Origin: Mucilaginibacter sp. Bleaf8
GTDB taxonomy: Bacteria > Bacteroidota > Bacteroidia > Sphingobacteriales > Sphingobacteriaceae
Assembly: GCF_018390515.1 (NCBI RefSeq)
Contig: NZ_JAHBBK010000001.1
Coordinates: 496,001 to 560,000, forward strand
Length of the DNA: 64,000 bases
Direction of reading: 5' to 3'
Shown here: positions 35,236-43,280 of the stretch, in pieces
Numbering within the stretch: the stretch's first letter is position 1
Layout of the letters: each line of letters starts with the position of its first letter
Notes under the pieces: generated by a model
The model's input: the letters and a program-made list of their open reading frames with translations, nothing else
Told to the model about the DNA's origin: nothing
Database searches by the model: none
Translations under genes and position numbers: made by a program

Positions 35236-35392
35236 GTTGATTGTTTAGAGTGTGACATCATCACACCTAAAAACAAAACTTATGTTGGCATACGTCAAAT
35301 TAAAGTTAAATAAATTAACATGAAGTAAAATAGGCAAAACCAATTAGGTAAGCGCAGGTTTTAATAGTAGACATTAAAATACTATTTGAATC

Positions 35393-36400
35393 ATGACTGA
35401 TAAAGATAAAATGAACCGGCGAATGGTAATTGGCGGCTTAGGTGCAGGCTTAGCAGCTGCAACCGTGTCGCCTGTTTTTGCTGCCGGCGATACATTAAAC
35501 CCCAATGATATGACAGCACCTGGATTGCAAGACCCAACAACAAAATATCCCAAACCACCTTTTAAAGGTCAGTCCCAACCGTGGCCGGGGCTGGCCAGCC
35601 AAATGGACCCAAAGCCCGATCATGGCGAAACCAGTTATAAAGGTTCGGGCCGATTAAAGGGGCGCAAGGCACTGATTACCGGCGGCGACTCAGGTATGGG
35701 CCGTGCAGCGGCCATTGCTTATGCACGTGAGGGTGCCGATGTGGCAATTAACTATTACCCTACCGAAGAACAAGATGCCCGCGAGGTGATTGCGTTGATA
35801 AAAGCGGAAGGTCGGAAAGCTGTTGCTATTCCGGGCGACTTGCGCGACGAAGCTTTTTGCAAGCATTTGGTTGAAGAAGCGGTGCGCGGTTTAGGTGGCT
35901 TGGACATTGTGGTGAGCAATGCTGCACGCCAGCAAGCCCGCCAGTCAATCCTGGATATTACCAGCGAAGATTTTGATGCCACTATGAAAACCAATATCTA
36001 TGCCCCCTTCTGGATTATAAAGGCAACCCTACCACACCTGCAGCCAGGATCAGCAATTATTGGTACCACATCTGAGCAGGCTTACGATCCTTCACCTGAT
36101 TTGTATGATTATGCCCAAACCAAGGCAGCAACCATGAACTACGTAAAATCGTTAGCTAAACAGCTTGGCTCTAAAGGAATACGTGTAAATGGTGTTGCAC
36201 CGGGGCCAATATGGACACCATTGCAGGTAAGCGGTGGCGCTACCCAGGAAAAGCTGAAAAGCTTTGGTGGTCAAACACCGATGGGCCGTCCGGGGCAACC
36301 GGTGGAATTGGCTTCCATTTATGTGCAATTGGCGGCAAGTGATGCCAGCTATGCTACGGGCCAGGTTTATGGTGCCGCAGGTGGTGCCGGCCAGCCGTAA
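35393..36400 (+). CDS. SDR oxidoreductase with Tat-like N-terminal leader
   Basis: The 335-residue protein starts with a twin-Arg leader (NRRMVIGGLGAGLAAATVSP, Arg 9-10, AxA-type end near 28-31) and a Pro-rich linker. An SDR domain follows from about residue 90, with TGGDSGMG, SNAA in place of NNAG, a Ser in GTTSEQAY, and YAQTK. It resembles the SDR at 62333-63214 over its whole core, including the shared DHGETSYKGSG entry and GIRVN.VAPGPIWTP. The leader suggests export folded with bound cofactor, unusual for SDRs. A related possibility is that the leader is a relic and the protein stays cytoplasmic. Substrate unknown; a terminator follows. Confidence 0.85.
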   Translation: MTDKDKMNRRMVIGGLGAGLAAATVSPVFAAGDTLNPNDMTAPGLQDPTTKYPKPPFKGQSQPWPGLASQMDPKPDHGETSYKGSGRLKGRKALITGGDSGMGRAAAIAYAREGADVAINYYPTEEQDAREVIALIKAEGRKAVAIPGDLRDEAFCKHLVEEAVRGLGGLDIVVSNAARQQARQSILDITSEDFDATMKTNIYAPFWIIKATLPHLQPGSAIIGTTSEQAYDPSPDLYDYAQTKAATMNYVKSLAKQLGSKGIRVNGVAPGPIWTPLQVSGGATQEKLKSFGGQTPMGRPGQPVELASIYVQLAASDASYATGQVYGAAGGAGQP

Positions 36401-36425
36401 ATTGAAGGATGAAATACTACTAACT

Positions 36426-36460
36426 AAAAAAGGTGTATCCAAAATGGGTACACCTTTTTT
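36426..36460 (+). terminator. Terminator of the Tat-leader SDR gene
   Basis: AAAAAAGGTGTATCC / GGGTACACCTTTTTT with a 5-base loop (one wobble pair) and a T-run. Confidence 0.85.
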
Positions 36461-36463
36461 TAT

Positions 36464-36538
36464 TGGAGGCGTGAGGACGGATTCGAACCGCCGTACAAGG
36501 TTTTGCAGACCCCTACCTAACCACTCGGCCACTCCGCC
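36464..36538 (-). tRNA. tRNA-Cys (anticodon GCA) with an extra base in the acceptor stem
   Basis: Read on the minus strand: acceptor GGCGGAG, D-arm GCC...GGT, and anticodon arm GGGGT-CTGCAAA-ACCTT with GCA. The T-arm is GGCGG-TTCGAAT-CCGTC, then CTCACGCC, discriminator T, and encoded CCA (36464-36466). The 3' acceptor strand has eight bases, CTC-A-CGCC, against seven in GGCGGAG. All seven pairs form only if the A at 36472 bulges out. Everything else fits a cysteine tRNA. Likely functional but structurally odd, or a single-base sequence error. Confidence 0.88.
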
Positions 36539-36551
36539 TTATTATAGATTG

Positions 36552-37139
36552 TTACAGCGATGCTGTACCTTTTTGATTAGCCAGCTGGTCAATCACCTTA
36601 AGCATTCCGGCAAACTCCTTTTTGTCGTACAAGCGAGTGAGGTAAGCTATATTTCCGTTTTGGTCAATCACCACATTACGTGTTACGCCACTTTTCTTAT
36701 CGGCAAACCTGCCGAATATTTCCGCACTCGGATCAAGTGCTAACGGATAAGTAATCTCCATATCTTTATGGAACTTTTGTACCTTCGGTAGCGGCTCATC
36801 TCTATCTACTCCTATCAAAACTACATTCTTGCTTTGATAAGCTTTCCAAACATCATTTTCCAGATGCGGCATTTCCTTCCGGCAAACACTGCACCAGCTT
36901 GCTGTAAACTGTAAAACCACCACTTTGCCCCGCAGTTCCTTCAAGGATGTTTTTTCTCCGTTTTGCAGCACCAATTCAAAATCGTCAGGGGCCTTGTCGC
37001 CTACTTTTACCAAATAACCGCGATCATCAGCAGTTGTGTCTTTAGTTGTGTTGTTATTGACCTGTGCACGTAAAGTATGAGAGCTGATACCCAGTATAAC
37101 AGTAAGTGATAGGACAGTTAAAAGCTTTTTCATGAACAT
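36552..37139 (-). CDS. TlpA/ResA-like thioredoxin-fold protein
   Basis: A 195-residue exported thioredoxin-like protein. It has a signal peptide (MKKLLTVLSLTVILGISSHT..., ending near Ala 25), an AhpC/TSA-redoxin fold with VGDKAPDDFELVLQNGEKTS, and the active site WCSVC (Cys 83 and 86). It probably reduces or forms disulfides in the periplasm, as in cytochrome c maturation or peroxide defence. Either ATG, at 37139 or 37133, could start it; the second gives the more typical signal peptide. It follows the cysteine desulfurase gene by 12 bases and so is likely under the same SAM riboswitch. Confidence 0.85.
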   Translation of the reverse strand: MFMKKLLTVLSLTVILGISSHTLRAQVNNNTTKDTTADDRGYLVKVGDKAPDDFELVLQNGEKTSLKELRGKVVVLQFTASWCSVCRKEMPHLENDVWKAYQSKNVVLIGVDRDEPLPKVQKFHKDMEITYPLALDPSAEIFGRFADKKSGVTRNVVIDQNGNIAYLTRLYDKKEFAGMLKVIDQLANQKGTASL

Positions 37140-37151
37140 ATATTTAATGCA

Positions 37152-38288
37152 TTAAGCGGCAACACTCTGATAAATTTGCTGCAATACTCCAATAACCAAA
37201 TCAATCTCGGCTTTGGTATTAAACTTACTAAAAGAGAACCGGATGTGTTGTTTATCCTCATCGGCACCTAAGGCTTGCAGCACATGCGAGGCCGAACCGG
37301 TTGAACAAGCACTACCGCCTGAAACGGAAATTTGCTGTTCGTCCAAACATCGCAGCAAACCTGGCTCATTATGCAGTGCCGGGAAAGCTACGCTTAAAAC
37401 CGTATATAAACTTTTTTCAGCATTGGCAGAATTAGCGTTGAAGCTTACCTCAGGCACCTCATCAAGCAAACGTTCAATTAAATAATTTTTGAGGTTTTGG
37501 ATTTGCTGCTGATGCTCATCTAAATGGGCGTAGGCAAGTTGTAAAGCTTGGGTTAAACCTATGATGCCATGTATATTTTCAGTACCGGCACGCAGCCTAC
37601 CCTCCTGTCCGCCTCCATGAATCAGGCGGCTAAGTTTCACACCTTTACGGCAAAAAAGAAAGCCAATGCCTTTGGGGCCATGAAATTTATGCGCCGATGC
37701 AGCTAAAAAGTGCACCTTCAACTTCTGCAAATCATGGCGGTAATGACCTATGGTTTGCACGGTATCTGTATGGAAAAGGGCATTATATTTTTCACAAAGC
37801 TCACCAATAACCTCAATATCATTCAAATTACCAACCTCGTTATTGGCATGCATTACCGAAACCAAACTGCGGCTGTGTGATTGAAGTAAAAGCTCGAGGT
37901 GTGCTAAATCAAGGTTGCCCTTTTCATCGTGCTCGATAAAGCTAAGCTTGATGTGTCCTTTCGCCTGCAAATCAATCAACGTATGTAATACGGCATGATG
38001 CTCAAAACGGGTGGTAATAACGTGCGAAACGCCTTCAGCATACACGGCAGAAAGTATAGCTGTATTATCGGCTTCAGTGCCTCCCGAAGTAAATATAATC
38101 TCTTGCGGGGATGCGTTCAATAAACCTGCTATTGTGGCCCTGCAATCTTCAATTGCCTGACGTGCCTGCCGGCCCTGCTCATGGTGCGATGAAGGATTAC
38201 CGTAATGGTTCAGCAAATAAGGCGTCATAGCATCGAATACTTCTTTATCTAAGGGTGTGGTTGCTGCATTGTCAAGGTAAATTCTCAT
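37152..38288 (-). CDS. Cysteine desulfurase (IscS/NifS family)
   Basis: A 378-residue PLP enzyme that takes sulfur from cysteine as a persulfide and gives alanine. It starts MRIYLDNAATTPLD. Seen are SGGTEADN (68-75), HANNEVGN, the PLP lysine 201 in ASAHKFHGPKG, and the mobile-loop cysteine 328 in SGGSACSTGSA, so it is catalytically complete. The group I-like loop suggests IscS/NifS-type sulfur donation. No iscU, iscA or tRNA-thiolation gene adjoins; a thioredoxin-like gene follows. A SAM-I riboswitch lies 94 bases upstream of the ATG on the same strand. Confidence 0.93.
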   Translation of the reverse strand: MRIYLDNAATTPLDKEVFDAMTPYLLNHYGNPSSHHEQGRQARQAIEDCRATIAGLLNASPQEIIFTSGGTEADNTAILSAVYAEGVSHVITTRFEHHAVLHTLIDLQAKGHIKLSFIEHDEKGNLDLAHLELLLQSHSRSLVSVMHANNEVGNLNDIEVIGELCEKYNALFHTDTVQTIGHYRHDLQKLKVHFLAASAHKFHGPKGIGFLFCRKGVKLSRLIHGGGQEGRLRAGTENIHGIIGLTQALQLAYAHLDEHQQQIQNLKNYLIERLLDEVPEVSFNANSANAEKSLYTVLSVAFPALHNEPGLLRCLDEQQISVSGGSACSTGSASHVLQALGADEDKQHIRFSFSKFNTKAEIDLVIGVLQQIYQSVAA

Positions 38289-38381
38289 GGCTAAAATTTT
38301 TTAAATAAATGATTAAATGAATTTACTTATGCCAGAGAGACTGCCGGGCAAGCCAGCTTTACAAGTTGGTTAACTTGTTAT

Positions 38382-38497
38382 CTTATCTTCCTCCTGTGTT
38401 TATGTACAAGAGCAGGAATTAGCACCTTTCACCAGCTTAAAGCTGGCATAGGTTGCTAAGACTTCGCAGGGCCTTTCCCTCAGTCTTTCTGGATAAG
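38382..38497 (-). ncRNA. SAM-I (S-box) riboswitch
   Basis: On the minus strand the aptamer runs from CTTATCC (38497) to GATAAG (38382), which pair as P1. Inside are the P2 arm AGACT/AGTCT with the kink-turn GA, GAGGGAAAGGCCCTGCGAAG including the pseudoknot GGCC, and the conserved TTAGCAACC. The P3 hairpin CCAGCTT/AAGCTGG, then GAAAGGTGCTAATTCC and the P4 arm CCTG/CAGG follow. All S-box landmarks appear in order. It should switch off the downstream cysteine desulfurase and thioredoxin genes when S-adenosylmethionine is abundant. No intrinsic terminator is visible after it, so control may act on translation. Confidence 0.95.
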
Positions 38498-38525
38498 TAT
38501 AAAAAGAACGTTCACTAAACAGCAT

Positions 38526-38533
38526 CAAATATA
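38526..38533 (-). promoter_or_regulatory. -7 box of the SAM-riboswitch transcript
   Basis: On the minus strand TATATTTG matches TAnnTTTG and ends about 29 bases before the aptamer. No TTTG is seen at -33; that region is taken by a dyad. Confidence 0.55.
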
Positions 38534-38540
38534 AAACTAT

Positions 38541-38570
38541 AATCTATAAAATCTATATATTTTGTAGATT
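38541..38570. repeat. Dyad overlapping the -33 region of the riboswitch promoter
   Basis: AATCTATAAAAT and ATTTTGTAGATT are reverse complements except for one base, around CTATAT. The position, just upstream of the -7 box, suggests an operator. It could instead be the 3' hairpin of the upstream minus-strand gene, although it lacks a U-run. Confidence 0.4.
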
Positions 38571-38579
38571 ATTTTTAAT

Positions 38580-39074
38580 TTATTTAGCCGCCGTTAAAAG
38601 CTCCAGCTTTTTTGTATCACGATAACTTAAATACAAAGGAATCATGCATAGCGCACCAAACGAACAATCAACCAACCGCCAGTAAAAAGGGATATTACGG
38701 ATGGGTCCGACGATGAAGGCTAAAGGAAAAATAAGTACACTGGCTATCATACCGAATTGTATCACCCAAATGTTCCGAACAGGATCTTTATACGGCCCAA
38801 CATAAACTATAGCTATTACAATATGCGCAAATGCTAACCAATCGGTTCCATAACTAAGATACGGGTATAGCTCATTGGTGTTATGTATGGCTATATATAT
38901 GGTATGAACCCAATTTGAAATAAAGCTATCACCTGCAGGGAGGTGTTTGAGCCAAAAGGCCAGTTCAGTTTCAATTGGAAAGGCCGTTACGCCACTAATA
39001 ACTAAGCCAAAAATGATGATCGCGATATTGATTCTTATGCGCCTGTACAGGCGTTGTGTTTGATTAGTTTCCAT
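38580..39074 (-). CDS. Small integral membrane protein downstream of xrtN
   Basis: A 164-residue protein with four predicted membrane helices (about 16-34, 78-96, 104-124, 132-150), a basic N-terminus and basic C-terminal end. It resembles no family that I can name. Its ATG lies 11 bases inside the xrtN 3' end, so it is translationally coupled to the exosortase. Membership of the XrtN operon suggests a helper role in sorting or surface assembly, which is inference only. Confidence 0.7.
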   Translation of the reverse strand: METNQTQRLYRRIRINIAIIIFGLVISGVTAFPIETELAFWLKHLPAGDSFISNWVHTIYIAIHNTNELYPYLSYGTDWLAFAHIVIAIVYVGPYKDPVRNIWVIQFGMIASVLIFPLAFIVGPIRNIPFYWRLVDCSFGALCMIPLYLSYRDTKKLELLTAAK

Positions 39075-40428
39075 AGAATTGTAAATTGAAAATATTTTTA
39101 ACCAGCAGCTGTTTTACTGCTGTGCGTAATGTAGTTTGGTTGGCTGTATTAACGTTGATCAGGTAAAACAACTTGTCGTTTTTTAAAGCCTGCCAGCGCC
39201 AATGCAATTGGTCTACGCTTCTTGAAGTACCATCATCAAACCACCAGGCTGTGTAAATGCGGTCATGCCCTTTTTCAAGCACGCCGGTGTATATATCTAC
39301 GCCGTCAACTTTTTCCTTCTTAACACTTTTGAACCGGTAGCCGCTACCTACCCAACAAACTGTCGGGTCGTGTTCGGGAGCATAAAAAGCTGTTGGTTTT
39401 AGATACACAAGTGCGCTTGCATTATGTAGCTTGAGGATGCCACCCGGCAAGACACTCTTTTGGTAGCCTGCAACTTGTATGCTTGTTTGTGCCGGACGAT
39501 AAACCGTATCTACCGTTGTTCGGTGATAAGCTGCACATGTAAATGCAATAAGTAAGCAGAAATGCAATAGCGGATATAACAAACCGACAGACTTCTGCTG
39601 GCTAACAGCAGCAGCAATGCCATCGCTTCCAAAACGGCGAATCGCCAACTGGATGATATATAATATTGGCATTAAAACATATAGTGTTAAACAAAGCAGT
39701 CCTATGGCATCATGCATAACCGTATCTGGCATCGCTTTGAAAAGCACCAGCATAAGTATCCTTAAAAAGTTGGATACGATGTTTAGCGCTATGGTCATGA
39801 TCGTAAGCAGTAAAAGATGGATGAACCCCAAGGCCTTGCCCAGCTTATGCTGATAAATAGCGATCACCAGAAAACAGATGAGCAACGATGTAACCAGCAT
39901 ATTTAAACCTGCGCAAGCCGGGTCGACTGCAAATTCATACCCGTCAACAGCTATTTGATTACCAACTGCCAGTGCCGTTTTGCCGCATGCTTTCAATACA
40001 TTTGCCGCCTGCTCGCTTAACCATAAGCGTACAGGCAATTCAAATAAACGGGTAATATGCTTACACACCGGCGAAACAAGCAGAATCAGAAATAAAATTA
40101 CCGGATTAACTTTACCCCAACTGCTTTCAACAAGTAACAGTACTGCAAGCAGCATGGCCGTAAACAACGCTGTTTTTACTGGCAACAATATAGCCAGTAT
40201 CACAGCTACTATAGCCGGTATCAAATAACGTACGGACCGCTCTCCTCTGTACCTTAGCACTATTACCGGTATAATAGCGAGTGCCAGGTACACATTCCAA
40301 TCCCATGCAAAATAACCAGGAACTAACCATACCGCAGAGCCTGCGTAAAACAGCCCGATTAATGCTGCAAGCCACGCCTGTGATAACGATTTTGCATGGG
40401 TATTACCCATTAATAAATCAGGCAGCAT
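39064..40428 (-). CDS. xrtN: Exosortase N (XrtN)
   Basis: A 454-residue membrane protease/transpeptidase. Residues 1-290 hold about eight membrane helices with the exosortase catalytic triad: Cys 172 in VDPACAGLNML, Arg 223 in NIVSNFLRILM, and His 239 in MHDAIGLL. Residues about 310-454 form a soluble EpsI-like domain (HDPTVCWVGSGYRF). Exosortases cut C-terminal PEP-CTERM-type signals and attach or release the protein. XrtN is the Bacteroidota type with one dedicated VIT-domain partner, encoded directly upstream here with an 11-base overlap. Catalytic residues all present. Confidence 0.92.
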   Translation of the reverse strand: MLPDLLMGNTHAKSLSQAWLAALIGLFYAGSAVWLVPGYFAWDWNVYLALAIIPVIVLRYRGERSVRYLIPAIVAVILAILLPVKTALFTAMLLAVLLLVESSWGKVNPVILFLILLVSPVCKHITRLFELPVRLWLSEQAANVLKACGKTALAVGNQIAVDGYEFAVDPACAGLNMLVTSLLICFLVIAIYQHKLGKALGFIHLLLLTIMTIALNIVSNFLRILMLVLFKAMPDTVMHDAIGLLCLTLYVLMPILYIIQLAIRRFGSDGIAAAVSQQKSVGLLYPLLHFCLLIAFTCAAYHRTTVDTVYRPAQTSIQVAGYQKSVLPGGILKLHNASALVYLKPTAFYAPEHDPTVCWVGSGYRFKSVKKEKVDGVDIYTGVLEKGHDRIYTAWWFDDGTSRSVDQLHWRWQALKNDKLFYLINVNTANQTTLRTAVKQLLVKNIFNLQFYGN

Positions 40429-42934
40429 AATTACGTATTGCGGGTTTAAACATGCTATAAGCTATTACCAAGGCGGTTAATATAATCAGCATCCATTCTT
40501 TAGGTTCGGGCACAGCTCCGGATGATTTCATGGAGGCATTTTTCAGGCTGTTCTTATTCTCATCAATACCAAATCTTTCATAATCCTTTTGGCTCTCCAG
40601 CACAATCATGCTCGATACTGGACTAACGATATAACCTCTTTCTGCCTCGGCTATCAGCTCCGGGCGAATAAGATTCTTGTTGAAGTAATCAGCCCCGGCT
40701 TTTTTCATAATGTCATTGTAAGTAAACAATCGCATCAAGTGATCTGGCGCTGTATTTCCGGTCTTCTTATTTTTTGTTTGCTGTATCATTAAACCAGCAT
40801 GCTCAATTACCACGGTAGAGTCATTCTCCTGCACACCAGCAAACTGTTGTGATTTTAGTCGGGTGGTTAAATCAGTGATCGTACCCTGCTCGTAGTTAAG
40901 TACCCGCAACTCTTTTAGCGCTTTCAGATATGGCGTGGTTTCTGTACCCAAATTAAAAATTCGGATTTGCTTAGGCTCTTTTAAATAATGAGTCAGACTT
41001 TTAGAGAATTCGCTGTCATTCAAATCTTGTAAACCTGGTGATGCACCATTGTTTTTGGTGATGAGCAAAGCATCTTCGGGATGTGCAATTTCAAATACGG
41101 GAAACAAACTAAAGTTCTGTGCAGTGGCTATCTCATAAACATCCTGTGCATTGTTATTATCAATACCAACGAGCGAACCTGAATAGGCATAAACTCTTTT
41201 ACCTTTCAGTAAGTTAAGTAAAGTAAGATATTCCTGTTTAGACCATGAAGCATTCAAATCCAGGTAAACCGATTGCGGGTTGAATTGCGTTGCATGGGGC
41301 TGATAAGCTTTTAGCTGATAAGTGGTATCTGCAAAAGTAAAACCCGTAGTAGCCAGCTGTGGTGCAAAGCAGGATAGCTCCCAATAAGGCTTAAAATCGC
41401 GGTTAAGCTGGTACACACCAAGGTTCACCTGCTTTGCCCCCTCCGGCAGTTTAATGCCACCAGGCTTATTACCATCATAACTGATCTGCAGGGTTTCGAC
41501 TGCATTCTTTGCAGTTGGCCCGTCGAAATAACTGTTTTCGTAAAACAAACTACCGTTTTGGTAGCGCAGCGGACTGGTAATGCCTATACGGAATAAGCGA
41601 TTTTCTTGTGGTGTGCATGGAAATACCCTAACCGTAACAGTGTTTCCTTCCTGCCAGTGTACCACGGATGGATCGTGCACTTCTACGCCCACTACCGTTT
41701 TGTAGGCAGAATCAGCCTTAGCCTGTGTAGTTAACCGCGACTTTTCCTCATGCCCGTTAATCCATAATGATAAGGAACTAACCACTGATCCTTCCGGCAT
41801 ATGGAAGGTATAAATTGCTTCTTCCTGATTCCACGCTCCCTCAGCAATGTTATGTACCGTTAGGCTTTTCTCGGTATATGCCATGCGGTATTGTGGGTAT
41901 AATTTCACATTGCTTACCACACTTGAAGTTTGCAGGTGATCGCCCGTCCAAAGGCGATCCTGTGCATGGTGGCGTGCGTCATACATGGATTTCAAAATAT
42001 TTATGCGCGCTTTTCGATCCAGATTAGGTTCGCTGAAAAGCAAGCTGGCGATAACCACCAACGGGTCGTGCACCTTACGCTCATCGAAAGATTGTGATGG
42101 CAAACCGGCAAAGAAAAAGTCGCCCTGCGGATTGGCTTCTTGGTAAACCAGGCCGGCTTTCAGGATACGTTCATTAATAGCTGTTTTTTCAACCCCCTGG
42201 CTTACCGCCACCCAGGCAGGTAGCTTACCATCATTGAGGGTGGCTTGGTTCATTAATAAATCAATCTTTTGGTTGCTTTTATTCCACATAATCAGGAACA
42301 CCATTAAGGCAATAAGCGGTGCCGTAAAACCGGCCCCGAATAGGCAAAGTACAGCCCGATCTTCCCTACCAACCCGAATCAGTAATATGATACTTAGAAC
42401 TGCTAAAAAAGCTGGAATAAATGTGTGCAGCGATATACCTAAACCAATAATAGCAACTACACTTAGAGCATACAGCGGAACAAGGTAGATGGCATAATAA
42501 ACAAACAGCAAGCAGGCAGCACCCAAAAAGAAGTACACCATATTCTGTAAATACTTCGGCATAGCTGCACTGAACGCCGCCAGCAAAAAAGTAACTGACG
42601 AGATAACAATCCAAACGCAAAGCCAGTCGGCCGAGTCGTTGAAAACATTCATTTGCCGGTTCAAAGCAAATGCACTTATAAACCACAACATCAATAAAAT
42701 TGCAGTATGCGATAGTTTAGCCTTTGAAAGCCGCCATCCGGAATACCATACCGTATCTATAAATAAGGTAACTAAATAGGTTATGGAAAACAGGTAGTTC
42801 AAAAAGAATATACCTGTGCTTACTCTTGTGGCTGTGTTAAGCGATACACAAAAAACAATGGCAGACAGACTGGTAAGTACCAAACCCCACCTGGTGAGTT
42901 TGTCTTGAAATAAGGTTTTGACGAATGTGTTCAT
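40418..42934 (-). CDS. XrtN-system VIT domain protein (exosortase substrate)
   Basis: The 838-residue protein has about seven to eight N-terminal membrane helices (1-235), then an extracytoplasmic part with a VIT domain near 360-465 (YTFHMPEGSVVSSLSLWING... VRVFPCTPQENRLFRIG). A von Willebrand-like region (LDLNASWSKQEYLTLLN) follows. The C-terminal sorting signal is VPEPKEW (808-814), then a hydrophobic helix and the basic end RNYAA. I know this pairing as the single dedicated target of XrtN. Its role after sorting is unknown. A 22-base regulatory site and a perfect -7 box lie directly before the start codon. Confidence 0.92.
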   Translation of the reverse strand: MNTFVKTLFQDKLTRWGLVLTSLSAIVFCVSLNTATRVSTGIFFLNYLFSITYLVTLFIDTVWYSGWRLSKAKLSHTAILLMLWFISAFALNRQMNVFNDSADWLCVWIVISSVTFLLAAFSAAMPKYLQNMVYFFLGAACLLFVYYAIYLVPLYALSVVAIIGLGISLHTFIPAFLAVLSIILLIRVGREDRAVLCLFGAGFTAPLIALMVFLIMWNKSNQKIDLLMNQATLNDGKLPAWVAVSQGVEKTAINERILKAGLVYQEANPQGDFFFAGLPSQSFDERKVHDPLVVIASLLFSEPNLDRKARINILKSMYDARHHAQDRLWTGDHLQTSSVVSNVKLYPQYRMAYTEKSLTVHNIAEGAWNQEEAIYTFHMPEGSVVSSLSLWINGHEEKSRLTTQAKADSAYKTVVGVEVHDPSVVHWQEGNTVTVRVFPCTPQENRLFRIGITSPLRYQNGSLFYENSYFDGPTAKNAVETLQISYDGNKPGGIKLPEGAKQVNLGVYQLNRDFKPYWELSCFAPQLATTGFTFADTTYQLKAYQPHATQFNPQSVYLDLNASWSKQEYLTLLNLLKGKRVYAYSGSLVGIDNNNAQDVYEIATAQNFSLFPVFEIAHPEDALLITKNNGASPGLQDLNDSEFSKSLTHYLKEPKQIRIFNLGTETTPYLKALKELRVLNYEQGTITDLTTRLKSQQFAGVQENDSTVVIEHAGLMIQQTKNKKTGNTAPDHLMRLFTYNDIMKKAGADYFNKNLIRPELIAEAERGYIVSPVSSMIVLESQKDYERFGIDENKNSLKNASMKSSGAVPEPKEWMLIILTALVIAYSMFKPAIRNYAA

Positions 42935-42940
42935 ATTTTA

Positions 42941-42964
42941 AAAGTACTTTGTATTTCAAAGTTA
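42941..42964 (-). promoter_or_regulatory. Operator and -7 box before the XrtN substrate gene
   Basis: AAAGT-ACTTTG-TATTT-CAAAGT (42941-42962) begins 7 bases from the ATG. ACTTTG/CAAAGT form a dyad. On the minus strand TAACTTTG (42964-42957) matches TAnnTTTG, so the dyad covers the -7 box and start point. A near-identical copy lies at 43887-43908. Confidence 0.7.
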
Positions 42965-42977
42965 TTGGATAAAAAAA

Positions 42978-43280
42978 TTATGGCTTTTGTTGTTTTATTA
43001 AATTTTCGAGTGCTTCGAGGTGTTTTTTAAACGCTGAGATGCCTTTATCAGATGCCAGATAACGGGTATTGGGCTTTCTGCCCAAAAAAGATTTGTTCAC
43101 CGTAATATACTCCTCCTTTTCCAAAGCCTTTAAGTGCGATGCCAGGTTGCCATCGGTCACCTCAAGCAAATCTTTCAGAGAATTGAAGTCATAGCTTTCG
43201 TTCGCCACCAAAACGCTCATAATTTGCAGGCGTATGCGGTTTTCAAAAGCCTTATCAAAATTATTAAGCGATATTTTCAC
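42978..43280 (-). CDS. Winged-helix transcriptional regulator
   Basis: A 100-residue regulator starting VKISLNNFDKAFENRIRLQI (initiator Met from GTG), with a winged helix: helix-turn-helix FNSLKDLLEVTDGNLASHLK and wing EEYITVNKSFLGRKPNTRYL. The family, common in Bacteroidota, has no ligand domain. The GTG at 43280 is chosen because the family begins there and because it gives a 17-base overlap with the upstream membrane gene; the ATG at 43331 would add a Cys-rich stretch foreign to the family. It is the likely binder of the twin 22-base sites flanking it (42941 and 43887). Confidence 0.85.
   Translation of the reverse strand: MKISLNNFDKAFENRIRLQIMSVLVANESYDFNSLKDLLEVTDGNLASHLKALEKEEYITVNKSFLGRKPNTRYLASDKGISAFKKHLEALENLIKQQKP

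Noticed and set aside
36152-36743. Frames on both strands across 36464-36538
   Set aside because: They run through tRNA-Cys and the ends of flanking genes (MAEWLGRGLQNLVRRFES is a typical tRNA translation artefact).
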